DNA from: Bacillus zhangzhouensis
Lineage (GTDB): Bacteria > Bacillota > Bacilli > Bacillales > Bacillaceae
Assembly: GCA_025809375.1 (NCBI GenBank)
Contig: CP099514.1
Coordinates: 1,240,001-1,304,000 of the forward strand
Direction of reading: 5' to 3'
Length of the DNA: 64,000 nucleotides
Translations under genes and position numbers: made by a program
Notes under the pieces: model-generated
The model's input: the letters and a program-made list of their open reading frames with translations, nothing else
Databases searched by the model: none
Told to the model about the DNA's origin: nothing
In this document: positions 1-9,189 of the stretch, one piece after another
Numbering within the stretch: position 1 is the stretch's first letter
How the letters are laid out: the number at the start of each line of letters is the position of its first letter

Positions 1-2
1 GA

Positions 3-311
3 CGATTGCAAGATGCGGAGTTAAAAGAGAAAGCAGATCAAACAGTCAAATCGATCGAGAAACGATATGCATCATATGATCAGCTTTACAAAGAGTATCA
101 AAAGGCGCTGAAACAAGATCAGCATTTGTACCAATCTTTAAAGAAAAAAGATCTAGGATATAAAGAGCTGAAGTCTAAGCTGAAGACCGTGAATCGTTCA
201 TATAGCAAAGTCAGAAAAGAAAGTAAGAAGTTCAATCGATATACAGATCAACTGAATGAGCATAAAAAGGCTTTGTATAAAGCAGCAGATCGAGAGTCAA
301 AAAAGAGCTGA
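3..311 (+). CDS. ykyA: YkyA-like protein, C-terminal part (cut by window start)
   Basis: Partial gene: the frame is already open at the first bases, so the start lies outside the window. The 102 visible residues are highly charged, rich in Lys, Glu and Gln, and look like continuous helix or coiled coil. The assignment to ykyA (a putative cell-wall-binding lipoprotein in B. subtilis) rests mainly on position directly upstream of pdhA, as in B. subtilis, and on the coiled-coil character. The lipobox expected at the N-terminus cannot be checked. The stop codon lies inside the 5' arm of the terminator that follows. Confidence 0.6.
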   Translation, partial: RLQDAELKEKADQTVKSIEKRYASYDQLYKEYQKALKQDQHLYQSLKKKDLGYKELKSKLKTVNRSYSKVRKESKKFNRYTDQLNEHKKALYKAADRESKKS

Positions 312-330
312 AAAAAACAGCTCTTTTTTT
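301..330 (+). terminator. Rho-independent terminator of ykyA
   Basis: AGAGCTG pairs with CAGCTCT around an A-rich loop and is followed by a run of T. It overlaps the ykyA stop codon and separates it from the pdh operon. Confidence 0.85.
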
Positions 331-477
331 ATTTTTCGACAAAAACAAACATTTTCTATTGTAGTACAGCAGTACACTCTATACTAGTACAGATTGGGTT
401 GTTTGTTAAACAGATTGATACAGTTCACCATAAAAAGTAAAGCGAATACATTTATTTAAATAAAGCCGTTAAATCAA

Positions 478-506
478 TTGACGGACTATTTTTCTTGTTG
501 TAAACT
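478..506 (+). promoter_or_regulatory. Probable sigma-A promoter of the pdh operon
   Basis: TTGACG (478-483), a 17-base spacer and TAAACT (501-506). This is the best promoter match in the 412-base gap between ykyA and pdhA. It predicts a 5' leader of about 210 nt. A weaker second candidate nearer the gene is TTGGGT (645-650), 17 bases, TATAAA (668-673). No riboswitch was recognised in the leader. The ribosome binding site of pdhA is the AGGAAGAGGTGA stretch just before 724. Confidence 0.55.
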
Positions 507-699
507 ATTCCTTGTTAACAGAAGTTGTATTAGTTTTTTGTGAACTATCGTTAATACAGTTAGAAGGACTCAAAAACGAATGGTCAACCAATGTTTCGAC
601 AACGACCTTAGTGGCTATTATATACAAGAGTCATATGGAGTATTTTGGGTTATCCTATATCTGTATGTATAAATGGATTCACGACAAATGGACTGTTAA

Positions 700-1839
<1,140 letters not shown>

Positions 1840-1842
1840 GCC

Positions 1843-2820
1843 ATGGCGCAAATGACAATGATTCAAGCGATCACTGATGCGTTACGCACAGAACTGAAAA
1901 ATGACGAAAACGTTCTCGTTTTCGGAGAAGACGTTGGTAAAAATGGCGGCGTATTCCGTGCGACTGAAGGATTGCAAAAAGAGTTTGGTGAGGATCGTGT
2001 ATTCGATACTCCACTTGCTGAATCTGGTATTGGCGGTCTTGCTATTGGCCTTGGACTACAAGAATTCCGCCCAGTAATGGAAATTCAATTCTTCGGATTC
2101 GTTTACGAAGTATTAGATTCTGTCTCTGGACAAATGGCTCGTATGCGTTACCGTTCTGGCGGACGCTGGCATTCTCCAGTGACGATCCGTTCTCCATTCG
2201 GTGGAGGCGTTCACACACCTGAACTTCACGCTGACAGTTTAGAAGGTCTTATCGCACAACAGCCTGGTATCAAGGTTGTCATTCCTTCAACACCTTATGA
2301 TGCAAAAGGACTATTAATTTCTGCAATTCGTGACAACGATCCTGTAGTGTTCCTTGAGCATATGAAACTATATCGCTCTTTCCGCCAGGAAGTTCCTGAA
2401 GAAGAGTACACAATTGAAATCGGTAAAGCTGACGTGAAACGTGAAGGTTCTGACCTTTCAATCATCACTTATGGTGCAATGGTTCACGAATCACTAAAAG
2501 CTGCTGAAGAGCTAGAAAAAGAAGGCGTTTCTGCTGAAGTTATTGACCTTCGCACAGTAAGCCCGCTTGATATTGAAACAATCATTGCTTCTGTTGAAAA
2601 AACAGGCCGTGCGATTGTTGTTCAAGAAGCACAAAAACAAGCTGGTATTGCTGCCAACGTAGTAGCTGAAATCAATGACAGAGCGATCCTTAGCCTGGAA
2701 GCACCAGTACTTCGTGTAGCTGCACCTGATACTGTATTTGCTTTCTCACAAGCTGAGAGCGTATGGCTTCCAAACCATAAAGATGTACTTGAAACAGCGA
2801 AGAAAGTTCTTGAATTTTAA
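1843..2820 (+). CDS. pdhB: Pyruvate dehydrogenase E1 component, beta subunit
   Basis: E1-beta, partner of PdhA in the alpha2-beta2 pyruvate decarboxylase; it belongs to the transketolase pyrimidine-binding plus C-terminal domain family. The 325 residues are full length for Bacillus. Visible family landmarks are [16 protein letters not shown] near the N-terminus, [15 protein letters not shown] near residue 60, and the C-terminal lobe starting around [10 protein letters not shown] near 205. The ATG follows the pdhA stop by 3 bases, and its ribosome binding site (GAAGGAG) lies within the last pdhA codons, so the two subunits are translationally linked, which fits their equal stoichiometry. Confidence 0.98.
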   Translation: MAQMTMIQAITDALRTELKNDENVLVFGEDVGKNGGVFRATEGLQKEFGEDRVFDTPLAESGIGGLAIGLGLQEFRPVMEIQFFGFVYEVLDSVSGQMARMRYRSGGRWHSPVTIRSPFGGGVHTPELHADSLEGLIAQQPGIKVVIPSTPYDAKGLLISAIRDNDPVVFLEHMKLYRSFRQEVPEEEYTIEIGKADVKREGSDLSIITYGAMVHESLKAAEELEKEGVSAEVIDLRTVSPLDIETIIASVEKTGRAIVVQEAQKQAGIAANVVAEINDRAILSLEAPVLRVAAPDTVFAFSQAESVWLPNHKDVLETAKKVLEF

Positions 2821-2831
2821 TTAAATGACAG

Positions 2832-2863
2832 AGGGGAAAAGAATTTATTTCTCTTCCCCTTTA
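2832..2863 (+). other. Stem-loop between pdhB and pdhC
   Basis: GAGGGGAAAAGA and TCTCTTCCCC can pair around a short A/T loop, with a brief T run after it. It lies in the 108-base pdhB-pdhC gap. It could act as a partial terminator or as an mRNA processing and stability element separating E1 from E2/E3 expression; the sequence alone does not decide this. In B. subtilis pdhC is known to be expressed partly independently of pdhAB. Confidence 0.55.
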
Positions 2864-2928
2864 TCAATTACATGACCGTGTAAACATACACAGGCAAGGG
2901 TTCAACAAAATCTAGGAGGCGAACAACA

Positions 2929-4272
2929 GTGGCATTTGAATTTAAACTTCCGGACATCGGAGAAGGTATCCACGAAGGTGAGATCGTTAAGTGGTTTGTT
3001 AAACCAAACGACGAAATTAATGAAGATGACGTTTTAGCAGAGGTACAAAATGATAAAGCAGTTGTAGAAATTCCTTCACCTGTTAAAGGAAAAGTATTAG
3101 AATTAAAAGTTGAAGAGGGAACAGTTGCAACTGTAGGGCAAACAATCATTACGTTGGATGCACCTGGTTACGAAAATCTTCAATTTAAAGGCAGCGAAGA
3201 AGAAGGCGAAGCAAAAACTGAAGCTCAAGTACAAGGTACTGCTGAAGCTGGTAACGAGCCAGAGAAGAAAGAAGTAGCACAAGAAGAAGCGGCAGCAGCA
3301 ACTGGTGCAGGCGCGCAAGAGCAAGTAGATGCTGATCCAAACAAACGCGTGATCGCTATGCCATCTGTACGTAAATATGCTCGCGAAAAAGGCGTTGAAA
3401 TTTACAAAGTTGCAGGATCTGGTAAAAACGGACGTGTGCTAAAAGAAGATATCGACAGCTTCGTTAATGGTGGTTCTGCAGCGCAAGCAGCAGCACCTCA
3501 AGCAGCTGAAAGTGCGAAAGAAGCGGCAGCAGCACCTCAAGCGGCGGCAGCTCCAGTTCTTGAAGGAGAATTCCCAGAAACTCGCGAGAAAATGAGCGGA
3601 ATCCGCAAAGCAATCGCGAAAGCAATGGTGAACTCTAAGCATACAGCTCCTCACGTAACATTAATGGATGAAGTTGATGTAACAAACCTTGTTGCACATC
3701 GTAAACAATTCAAACAAGTTGCAGCTGATCAAGGAATCAAGTTAACTTACTTGCCTTACGTTGTAAAAGCTCTAACTTCTGCTTTGAAAAAGTACCCAGT
3801 ACTTAACACTTCTATCGATGATAAAACGGATGAAGTTGTTCAAAAGCATTACTACAACATCGGAATTGCAGCTGATACTGAAAAAGGCTTGCTAGTTCCA
3901 GTTGTGAAAAATGCAGATCGCAAAGCAATTTTCAAAATTTCTAACGAAATCAATGAGCTTGCAACAAAAGCACGTGATGGTAAATTGGCTCCAGCTGAAA
4001 TGAAAGGTGCATCTTGCACAATCACAAACATCGGTTCTGCTGGTGGACAATGGTTTACTCCAGTTATCAACCACCCAGAAGTAGCAATCCTTGGTATTGG
4101 CCGTATCGCTGAAAAAGCGGTTGTTCGTGATGGCGAGATCGTTGCAGCTCCAGTCTTAGCTCTTTCCCTAAGCTTTGACCACCGTATGATCGACGGAGCT
4201 ACTGCGCAAAATGCCCTTAACCACATCAAGCGTTTATTGAATGATCCACAATTAATTTTAATGGAGGCGTAA
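2929..4272 (+). CDS. pdhC: Dihydrolipoyl acetyltransferase (E2) of pyruvate dehydrogenase
   Basis: E2 core of the PDH complex; it accepts the acetyl group on lipoyl-lysine and passes it to CoA. Domain order over 447 residues: one lipoyl domain (about 1-78) with the lipoylated lysine at K43 in the NDKA motif; an Ala/Gln/Glu-rich linker; the E1/E3-binding domain near 140-175 ([22 protein letters not shown]); a second Ala-rich linker; and the catalytic acyltransferase domain ending with the DHRMIDG motif (His418, Asp422). The start is GTG 2929, behind AGGAGG in the sequence AGGAGGCGAACAACA. pdhD follows 4 bases after its stop. Confidence 0.98.
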   Translation: MAFEFKLPDIGEGIHEGEIVKWFVKPNDEINEDDVLAEVQNDKAVVEIPSPVKGKVLELKVEEGTVATVGQTIITLDAPGYENLQFKGSEEEGEAKTEAQVQGTAEAGNEPEKKEVAQEEAAAATGAGAQEQVDADPNKRVIAMPSVRKYAREKGVEIYKVAGSGKNGRVLKEDIDSFVNGGSAAQAAAPQAAESAKEAAAAPQAAAAPVLEGEFPETREKMSGIRKAIAKAMVNSKHTAPHVTLMDEVDVTNLVAHRKQFKQVAADQGIKLTYLPYVVKALTSALKKYPVLNTSIDDKTDEVVQKHYYNIGIAADTEKGLLVPVVKNADRKAIFKISNEINELATKARDGKLAPAEMKGASCTITNIGSAGGQWFTPVINHPEVAILGIGRIAEKAVVRDGEIVAAPVLALSLSFDHRMIDGATAQNALNHIKRLLNDPQLILMEA

Positions 4273-4276
4273 TGTC

Positions 4277-5689
4277 ATGGTAGTAGGAGATTTCCCAATC
4301 GAAACAGATACTCTTGTCATCGGTGCAGGTCCTGGTGGATATGTAGCTGCTATTCGTGCTGCACAGCTTGGACAAAAAGTAACAATCGTTGAAAAAGGAA
4401 CACTTGGCGGTGTATGTCTAAACGTTGGCTGTATTCCTTCAAAAGCATTAATCAATGCTGGCCATCGTTTCGAAAATGCTAAGCATTCTGAAGACATGGG
4501 TATCAAAGCTGAAAACGTAACAGTTGATTTCACAAAAGTTCAAGAGTGGAAAGCTTCTGTTGTGGGTAAATTAACAGGTGGAGTTCAAGGTCTTCTTAAA
4601 GGAAATAAAGTAGACATCGTCAAAGGTGAAGCTTATTTCGTAGACAGCAACTCTGTACGTGTAATGGATGAAAATTCAGCACAGACTTACACTTTCAAAA
4701 ATGCAATTCTGGCAACTGGATCTCGTCCAATTGAATTGCCTGCTTTTAAATACACAGACCGCGTGATCAATTCAACTGGTGCTTTAGCGCTTAAAGAAGT
4801 ACCTAAAAAGTTAGTTGTTATCGGTGGTGGATATATCGGTACGGAGCTTGGTACTGCTTATGCAAACTTTGGAACAGAAGTTGTGATCCTTGAAGGTGGA
4901 GACGAAATCCTTCCAGGTTTCGAAAAGCAAATGAGCTCATTGGTTAAACGTAACCTGAAGAAAAAAGGAAACGTTGAAATCCATACAAACGCTCTTGCAA
5001 AAGGCGTTGAAGAAAAATCTGATGGTGTCACTGTTACGTTCGAAGTAAAAGGTGAAGAAAAAACAGTGGATGCTGATTACGTACTTGTTACTGTTGGTCG
5101 TCGTCCAAACACAGATGAGCTTGGTCTTGAGCAAGTTGGTGTTGAATTGACTGACCGCGGAGTTGTCAAAACGGACAAACAATGCCGTACAAGCGTATCT
5201 AATATCTATGCAATTGGTGACATCATTGATGGACCACCACTTGCACACAAAGCTTCTTACGAAGGTAAAATTGCTGCTGAAGCAATCGCTGGAGAGCCAG
5301 CTGAAATTGATTATCTTGGTATTCCTGCTGTTGTATTCTCTGAGCCAGAACTTGCAACTGTTGGATACACTGAAGCAGAAGCAAAAGAAGAAGGAATTGA
5401 AATCGTTGCAGCGAAATTCCCATTCGCAGCGAACGGACGTGCACTTTCTCTTGATGCAACTGACGGCTTCATGAAAATGATCACTCGTAAAGAGGATGGT
5501 CTAGTTATCGGTGCACAAATCGCAGGTGTTGGCGCTTCTGATATGATTTCAGAGCTTAGCCTTGCAATCGAAGCTGGAGTGACTGCTGAAGATATCGCTA
5601 TGACAATTCACGCTCACCCAACATTAGGTGAAATTACAATGGAAACGGCTGAAGTAGCAATTGGAAGCCCAATCCACATCGTAAAATAA
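4277..5689 (+). CDS. pdhD: Dihydrolipoyl dehydrogenase (E3)
   Basis: FAD-dependent E3 that reoxidises dihydrolipoamide with NAD, serving PDH and probably other 2-oxoacid dehydrogenases. The 470 residues match the B. subtilis length. Visible: the FAD dinucleotide fold [10 protein letters not shown] (16-25), the redox disulfide Cys47/Cys52 in [10 protein letters not shown], the NAD-binding fold [12 protein letters not shown] near 180, the second FAD motif YAIGDI near 310, and the catalytic HPTLGE near His447. ATG 4277 is 4 bases after pdhC, with GGAGGCG overlapping the pdhC end. It is the last gene of the operon, followed by a strong terminator. Confidence 0.98.
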   Translation: MVVGDFPIETDTLVIGAGPGGYVAAIRAAQLGQKVTIVEKGTLGGVCLNVGCIPSKALINAGHRFENAKHSEDMGIKAENVTVDFTKVQEWKASVVGKLTGGVQGLLKGNKVDIVKGEAYFVDSNSVRVMDENSAQTYTFKNAILATGSRPIELPAFKYTDRVINSTGALALKEVPKKLVVIGGGYIGTELGTAYANFGTEVVILEGGDEILPGFEKQMSSLVKRNLKKKGNVEIHTNALAKGVEEKSDGVTVTFEVKGEEKTVDADYVLVTVGRRPNTDELGLEQVGVELTDRGVVKTDKQCRTSVSNIYAIGDIIDGPPLAHKASYEGKIAAEAIAGEPAEIDYLGIPAVVFSEPELATVGYTEAEAKEEGIEIVAAKFPFAANGRALSLDATDGFMKMITRKEDGLVIGAQIAGVGASDMISELSLAIEAGVTAEDIAMTIHAHPTLGEITMETAEVAIGSPIHIVK

Positions 5690-5700
5690 TGAACCTATGA

Positions 5701-5728
5701 AACCCTCTCCATCAAGGAGAGGGTTTTT
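5701..5728 (+). terminator. Terminator of the pdh operon
   Basis: AACCCTCTCC, loop ATCAA, GGAGAGGGTTTTTG: a 9-10 bp stem followed by T. It lies 12 bases after the pdhD stop. Confidence 0.92.
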
Positions 5729-5740
5729 GGCATTTGACCA

Positions 5741-5764
5741 CCATATGAAAAACCCCTCATGAGG
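5741..5764. other. Left half of a terminator hairpin split by the first IS
   Basis: CATATGAAAAACCCCTCA here is the reverse complement of TGAGGGGTTTTTTCATATG at 7014-7032, apart from one extra T. The 1246 bases between them are the insertion sequence. Joining the flanks while keeping one copy of the duplicated AGG restores a hairpin with a 5-base TGAGG loop. The restored structure is A-rich on one side and T-rich on the other, as expected for a bidirectional terminator between convergent pdhD and slp. Confidence 0.75.
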
Positions 5765-5806
5765 TAGACTGACATAGGAGAATGAGACACGAATAAAACA
5801 CCCTTA

Positions 5807-6623
5807 TTAGGCTGACATGCTACTAAATGTTTTTGGTGCGTGGTAGCCTAATTTTTCTTGAATACGCTCTTCATTATAATACTTGATGTAATGGTCGATT
5901 CGTTGTCTGACATCTTTTTCTGATATAGAATTGAACTTTGTAAACATAAATTCCTCTAATTTTAAGCTAGAATGGAATGATTCAATCACTGCGTTATCCC
6001 AACAGTTGCCTCGTCTAGACATACTGCTTGTGAGGTTCCTTAGCCCTAGCTCCTTTTGATATGCATACGAACTGTATACACTTCCTTGATCTGAATGCAC
6101 AAGTACACCTTTAGGTGAATTCCTTTTCTCTAAAACTGCCCTCAATGTGTCCAATATGAGTGATGTCTGTTGGTGATCATCTAGGGTATAGGCAACAACT
6201 TCGTTGTTGTATAAATCCATCATGGTCGAAAGGTAGAGCGTTCTCGGTCCATACTGAATATAAGTAATATCGGTTACCCATTTTAAATTCGGGTGTATTG
6301 CGGTGAAGTTCCGATTTAATCTATTTGGAGCAATGATGACAGATTCCCCTTGTGATTTCCATTTCCTTTTACGCTTCACACGACATTGAAGATGGTGTTT
6401 TTGCATGATGCGCTGTACAGTATTTCGGTTTAAGCTTTCGGATCTTACGGTGGCCGTACCGGAACGACGTTTCGGTACATAAGGAAATAACAGCCTTCTC
6501 CACTTGTGATTTTTCACGTATTCCTTCGGATACCCAGCGATAATAGGTCGATCTGGCGATCTGCAAAATACTTAGGACAGATGTTACTGTATAGTTCTTC
6601 CGTAATTTCTCGACCAAATTCAA
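5807..6623 (-). pseudogene. IS150-like transposase orfB, frameshifted by an internal deletion
   Basis: DDE transposase (integrase catalytic core) of the IS element. The first segment (6623 down to about 6450) carries the N-terminal part ending FRYGHRKI; the rest (from about 6445 down to 5807) is in another frame and resumes at RNTVQRIMQKHHLQCRV. The catalytic residues remain readable: TDITYI (Asp), HSDQGSVYSS (Asp) and DNAVIESFHSSLK (Glu). Compared with the intact homologue at 8338-9150, about 20 bases are missing between the two segments (estimated by comparing 13 bases here with 33 there), which shifts the frame. Normal expression would need -1 frameshifting from orfA at the A6G run 6662-6668. 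The element is therefore probably unable to move itself. Confidence 0.85.
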
Positions 6624-6625
6624 GG

Positions 6626-6943
6626 CTACTCTTTTTTCAACTCCTCTACGATCTCCAAATACTTTTTTAGAATTTCATTCTCCATCTTAAGGTGTTCAAT
6701 CTGCCTATTTACTTTTTCCTCTTTGGATACATTGTCAGGTCCATGCCCGAAGCTATATTGTTTTCCAATTGGCTGATCGAATCGATGTAACTGATTTTCT
6801 CGATACCACTTCATCCATGTTTTAATCTGAGATACATTCTTTATATGATATTTATCCATAATTTGTTGATTGGTAAACTGCCCGCTTAATTTATCTTTCA
6901 CAACCGCCCATTTTATTTCAGCTGAATATCTGTTTTTTTTCAT
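6626..6943 (-). CDS. IS150-like transposase orfA (helix-turn-helix part)
   Basis: A 105-residue protein starting MKKNRYSAEIKW at ATG 6943, with GGAGGGT just upstream; a longer frame to 6967 has no better signal. It contains a helix-turn-helix (TNQQIMDKYHIKNVSQIKTWMKWY) and a C-terminal leucine-zipper-like helix (NRQIEHLKMENEILKKYLEIVEE). This is the DNA-binding and frameshift-donor protein of the IS150 group. The slippery A6G run at 6662-6668 lies before its stop. It appears intact although orfB is broken. Confidence 0.88.
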   Translation of the reverse strand: MKKNRYSAEIKWAVVKDKLSGQFTNQQIMDKYHIKNVSQIKTWMKWYRENQLHRFDQPIGKQYSFGHGPDNVSKEEKVNRQIEHLKMENEILKKYLEIVEELKKE

Positions 6944-7013
6944 AAAAAATACCCTCCAAATTATCACTTGAAGGGTGTTTTTTTATGTCCCATTTGACTA
7001 GGTTAGTCTAAGG

Positions 7014-7033
7014 TGAGGGGTTTTTTCATATGG
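7014..7033. other. Right half of the terminator split by the first IS
   Basis: TGAGGGGTTTTTTCATATGG, reverse complement of 5741-5759 apart from one T. See the left-half entry. In its present position neither half is a complete terminator. The pdh operon keeps its own terminator at 5701-5728, but slp (minus strand) now reads toward the IS. Confidence 0.75.
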
Positions 7034-7058
7034 ATATATAAGTGCAAGGTACATATCA

Positions 7059-7439
7059 TTAGTTTGTAATGACGCGGTCTAAAGCATGGGATAAGGGCGA
7101 TAAAATTTCCTGTTTACTGCGGACATTTCCTTCAACCTTCACGATCACTTTTTCATCATTGACAAGTAAAATAGCCGGCAATTCGTCAACTTCATTTTTC
7201 CAGCCTTTACGATCTTCTTTCACAACCATTTTTGACATTTCCTTAGGGTATTCATTTTTTAAATCGAGGACTGCATCATAATAAGGGCTTTCTTTATCAA
7301 GGTTTTCTGCATCTGTAAAAAAGAAAATCCTCGGTTTTTGAATATGACTGACTTGGTCGGTCTGATTCGGTATGATATACGCAAATGAGCATGAACTAAG
7401 TACAAAGAGCATGGGGAATATAATGAGAAGTGTCTTCAT
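7059..7439 (-). CDS. slp: Small lipoprotein Slp
   Basis: Resembles the small peptidoglycan-associated lipoprotein of B. subtilis that lies in the same place after pdhD. From ATG 7439 the protein has 126 residues with a lipoprotein signal peptide and lipobox LSSC (Cys17). The mature part has a thioredoxin-like look (RIFFFTDAENL, then ELPAILLVNDEKVIVKVEG with a possible cis-Pro loop), but no CXXC, so no redox role is claimed. The start is uncertain: a TTG three codons upstream (7448) has a better-spaced GAGGTG ribosome binding site than ATG 7439. The gene is convergent with pdhD. Confidence 0.8.
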   Translation of the reverse strand: MKTLLIIFPMLFVLSSCSFAYIIPNQTDQVSHIQKPRIFFFTDAENLDKESPYYDAVLDLKNEYPKEMSKMVVKEDRKGWKNEVDELPAILLVNDEKVIVKVEGNVRSKQEILSPLSHALDRVITN

Positions 7440-7666
7440 AAAATTCAATCTATTCACCTCAAAATCATTTGGGGTTGTCCCAACATTTTTAGGAGCTTGT
7501 TTCCTGTTAGTCACTCTAGTGTATCATGTCCTTTTTGACAATTTTCGATTGTTACTCAATTGTTACAGAATTGATATGAAGCAAAATACAATTGAAACGT
7601 TCTCTCAATATGATGAAAAAAGCACATATTTATAAAAAGTGATTAAATGTGTCATACAATTAACCA

Positions 7667-7695
7667 TTGACAACTTAAATATGACATCATATTAT
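7667..7695 (+). promoter_or_regulatory. Strong sigma-A promoter of SR1
   Basis: Perfect -35 TTGACA (7667-7672), 17-base spacer, -10 TATTAT (7690-7695). The predicted start is near 7702. In B. subtilis the SR1 promoter is repressed by CcpN under glycolytic conditions and to a lesser degree by CcpA. A CcpN site could not be identified by eye. Confidence 0.85.
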
Positions 7696-7710
7696 AGTGA
7701 TAAGAAATAG

Positions 7711-7724
7711 ATCAAACGCTTTCA
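7711..7724. promoter_or_regulatory. Possible cre (CcpA) site at the SR1 start
   Basis: ATCAAACGCTTTCA, whose reverse complement TGAAAGCGTTTGAT matches 12 of 14 positions of the cre consensus TGWAARCGYTWNCA. It lies about 10-20 bases downstream of the predicted start, a position suited to repression. The minor CcpA effect on SR1 in B. subtilis agrees, but binding here is inference. Confidence 0.4.
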
Positions 7725-7753
7725 AACTATGAATGAAGAAAAGGGGAATGTAC

Positions 7754-7873
7754 GTGGGTACAATTATTTGTCAAGATTGCAATGAAACCATTGATCAATT
7801 TGAAAATGAAAAAGTGACAACGCTATACGGAACGTGTGGTCACTGTCATTGCTGTGATGAAGCCTCTGAATAA
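7754..7873 (+). CDS. sr1P: SR1P, small GapA-binding peptide encoded by SR1
   Basis: A 39-residue peptide starting at GTG 7754 behind AAGGGG; exactly the length of B. subtilis SR1P. It begins MGTIICQDCNETIDQFENEK and has seven cysteines in all. The N-terminal CQDC pair and the C-terminal CGHCHCC cluster look like a small zinc ribbon. In B. subtilis SR1P binds GapA and promotes its association with RNase J1. An in-frame ATG two codons upstream (7749) overlaps the ribosome binding site and is less likely. The peptide is intact: the IS begins 31 bases beyond its stop, so only the 3' untranslated end is affected. Confidence 0.85.
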   Translation: MGTIICQDCNETIDQFENEKVTTLYGTCGHCHCCDEASE

Positions 7874-7999
7874 ATAAAAAAGCATGCAGCTCCATTTGGG
7901 GCTGGGGACTGACCCCATAAGATGAGACTAATAAAAAACACCTTCAAGTTTGAAAACGGATCGTTGTGATCCGAAATAAAACATGGAGGTGTTTTTTCT

Positions 8000-8332
8000 A
8001 TGGGGACAAGAATAAGTTATCCGGTTGAAGTCAAACAGAAGGCTGTAGACATGAGATTGGCAGGCGTATCTATGAAAGAGATCATGGAGGAATTGAATAT
8101 CAAGAATAAGACGCAGGTTCAGACATGGGTGAGGTGGCATAAGGCTGGGGATACACACCGGTTCGAACAGCCTGTTGGAAAACAATATACCTATGGAAAG
8201 GGGCCCGAGTACTCTTCCGAATTAGAGAGACTACAGGCAGAAAATCGCTATCTGAGTCAACAGAATGAAGTTTTAAAAAAGTACAACGAATTGGAAAGGA
8301 AGTTGATAAGGAAACGTCAATCAAACTGGTAG
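8000..8332 (+). CDS. IS150-like transposase orfA
   Basis: A 110-residue DNA-binding protein of the second IS: helix-turn-helix region (GVSMKEIMEELNIKNKTQVQTWVRWH), the family signature HRFEQPVGKQYTYGKGPE also found in copy 1, then a leucine-zipper-like helix (ELERLQAENRYLSQQNEVLKKY). ATG 8000 follows GGAGGTG. The run of six A and a G at 8275-8281 near its end is a typical -1 frameshift site giving the OrfAB fusion. Confidence 0.92.
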   Translation: MGTRISYPVEVKQKAVDMRLAGVSMKEIMEELNIKNKTQVQTWVRWHKAGDTHRFEQPVGKQYTYGKGPEYSSELERLQAENRYLSQQNEVLKKYNELERKLIRKRQSNW

Positions 8333-8337
8333 AAGAA

Positions 8338-9150
8338 TTGTGCAAAACGATGACGGTACAGGACATTTGTGTCCACTTAGGTATCTCACGTAGTTCGTAC
8401 TATAGATGGAAAAAGGATCGGACTCAGAATCATTCTAAAAGACAGCTAGAGAAACAAATCGGCACGTTGTGCCGAGAGCACAAGTATCGATATGGATATC
8501 GAAAAATCACAGCCCTACTAAAAATGAGAATGCGTATTAACCATAAAACTGTTCAACGTATTATGCAGAAAAACCAGTGGCAGTGCCGGGTTAAAATGAA
8601 AAAGCGTAAGAAGAATGGGCAGCCCTATGCCGTGGCCGGTAATGTACTGGATCGAAACTTTCAGTCTGATCGCCCTCTTGAAAAACTAGTAACGGACATC
8701 ACATATTTGCCTTATGGACAGAAACCATTGTATCTTTCCAGTATATTGGATTTATATAATGGAGAAGTGATTGCTTTTACGATTGGTGATAAGCAGGACA
8801 CAGACTTTATCTTAAACACACTTGATCAGCTCCCAGCACTGCCTGAGAACTGCGTGTTACATAGCGACCAAGGTTCTGTGTATACATCTTACGAGTATCA
8901 GAAAGCTGTTCATATAAAAGGCATTACCATGAGCATGTCCCGTAAAGGGACACCCGCTGATAATGCCTCCATCGAATCGTTTCATTCCACGCTAAAGTCT
9001 GAAACGTTCTATCTTAACAGGATTGACCGAACTACAACTTCCATCGTAGAACGCACTGTCAAAGATTACATTTATTATTATAACAACATTCGTATTCAAA
9101 CGAAACTAAACAACCAATCACCGATAAACTATCGGCAATTGGCTGTATAA
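8338..9150 (+). CDS. IS150-like transposase orfB (DDE catalytic part)
   Basis: A 270-residue integrase-core protein in the -1 frame relative to orfA. The frame is open from about 8269, so a ribosome slipping at A6G (8275-8281) would make a fused OrfAB; the TTG at 8338 is just the first start-like codon. Order: N-terminal HTH (TVQDICVHLGISRSSYYRW), HTH_21 region (YRYGYRKITALL), then the catalytic core with VTDITYL (Asp), HSDQGSVYTSYEYQ (Asp) and DNASIESFHSTLKSE (Glu). No internal stop is seen, so it should be functional. Confidence 0.93.
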   Translation: MCKTMTVQDICVHLGISRSSYYRWKKDRTQNHSKRQLEKQIGTLCREHKYRYGYRKITALLKMRMRINHKTVQRIMQKNQWQCRVKMKKRKKNGQPYAVAGNVLDRNFQSDRPLEKLVTDITYLPYGQKPLYLSSILDLYNGEVIAFTIGDKQDTDFILNTLDQLPALPENCVLHSDQGSVYTSYEYQKAVHIKGITMSMSRKGTPADNASIESFHSTLKSETFYLNRIDRTTTSIVERTVKDYIYYYNNIRIQTKLNNQSPINYRQLAV

Positions 9151-9189
9151 AGGTGTTTTGACCCTGTCTCAAAAACGGGGGTCAGTCCC

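Larger units (their letters stand above)
5765..7010 (-). mobile_element. IS3-family (IS150-like) insertion sequence, copy 1, defective
   Basis: A 1246-bp element on the minus strand. Its ends are imperfect inverted repeats of about 40 bp: the left end begins TAGACTGACATAGG and the right end, read inward, begins TAGACTAACCTAG; both run inward to AAACACCCTT. It is flanked by the direct repeat AGG (5762-5764 and 7011-7013), within the 3-4 bp usual for the family. It carries orfA and a broken orfB. The ends and proteins are clearly related to, but not identical with, the second IS at 7905-9189. The TA first dinucleotide is unusual for IS3-family ends, so the exact tips may be off by a base or two. 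Confidence 0.88.
7702..7904 (+). ncRNA. sr1: SR1 dual-function regulatory RNA, 3' terminator split by an IS
   Basis: Between slp and speA B. subtilis encodes SR1, a roughly 205-nt RNA that base-pairs with ahrC mRNA and also encodes the peptide SR1P. Here the strong promoter at 7667-7695, the 39-codon SR1P frame and a terminator stem beginning GCATGCAGCTCC (7883-7894) are all present. The 3' arm of the terminator is cut after GGGGCTG by the IS at 7905; the rest (GCATGTTTCTTTTTT) is now past 9189. Without the IS the RNA would be about 215-220 nt. The present transcript is expected to run into the IS. Confidence 0.8.
7905..9189 (+). mobile_element. IS3-family (IS150-like) insertion sequence, copy 2, apparently intact
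   Basis: A 1285-bp element. Terminal inverted repeats start with the perfect 12-mer GGGACTGACCCC at both ends and continue imperfectly for about 38 bp to AAACACC. It is flanked by the 4-bp direct repeat GCTG (7901-7904 and 9190-9193). It encodes orfA and orfB in overlapping register with an A6G slippery run. Excision with one GCTG restores the SR1 terminator. It is related to the element at 5765-7010 but clearly divergent, so the two are separate insertions rather than one recent duplication. Confidence 0.93.

Noticed and set aside
7905..9189. Idea that the two IS elements form a composite transposon carrying slp and SR1
   Set aside because: They differ in sequence, lie in opposite orientation with different target duplications (AGG and GCTG), and the genes between them are the normal chromosomal neighbours.
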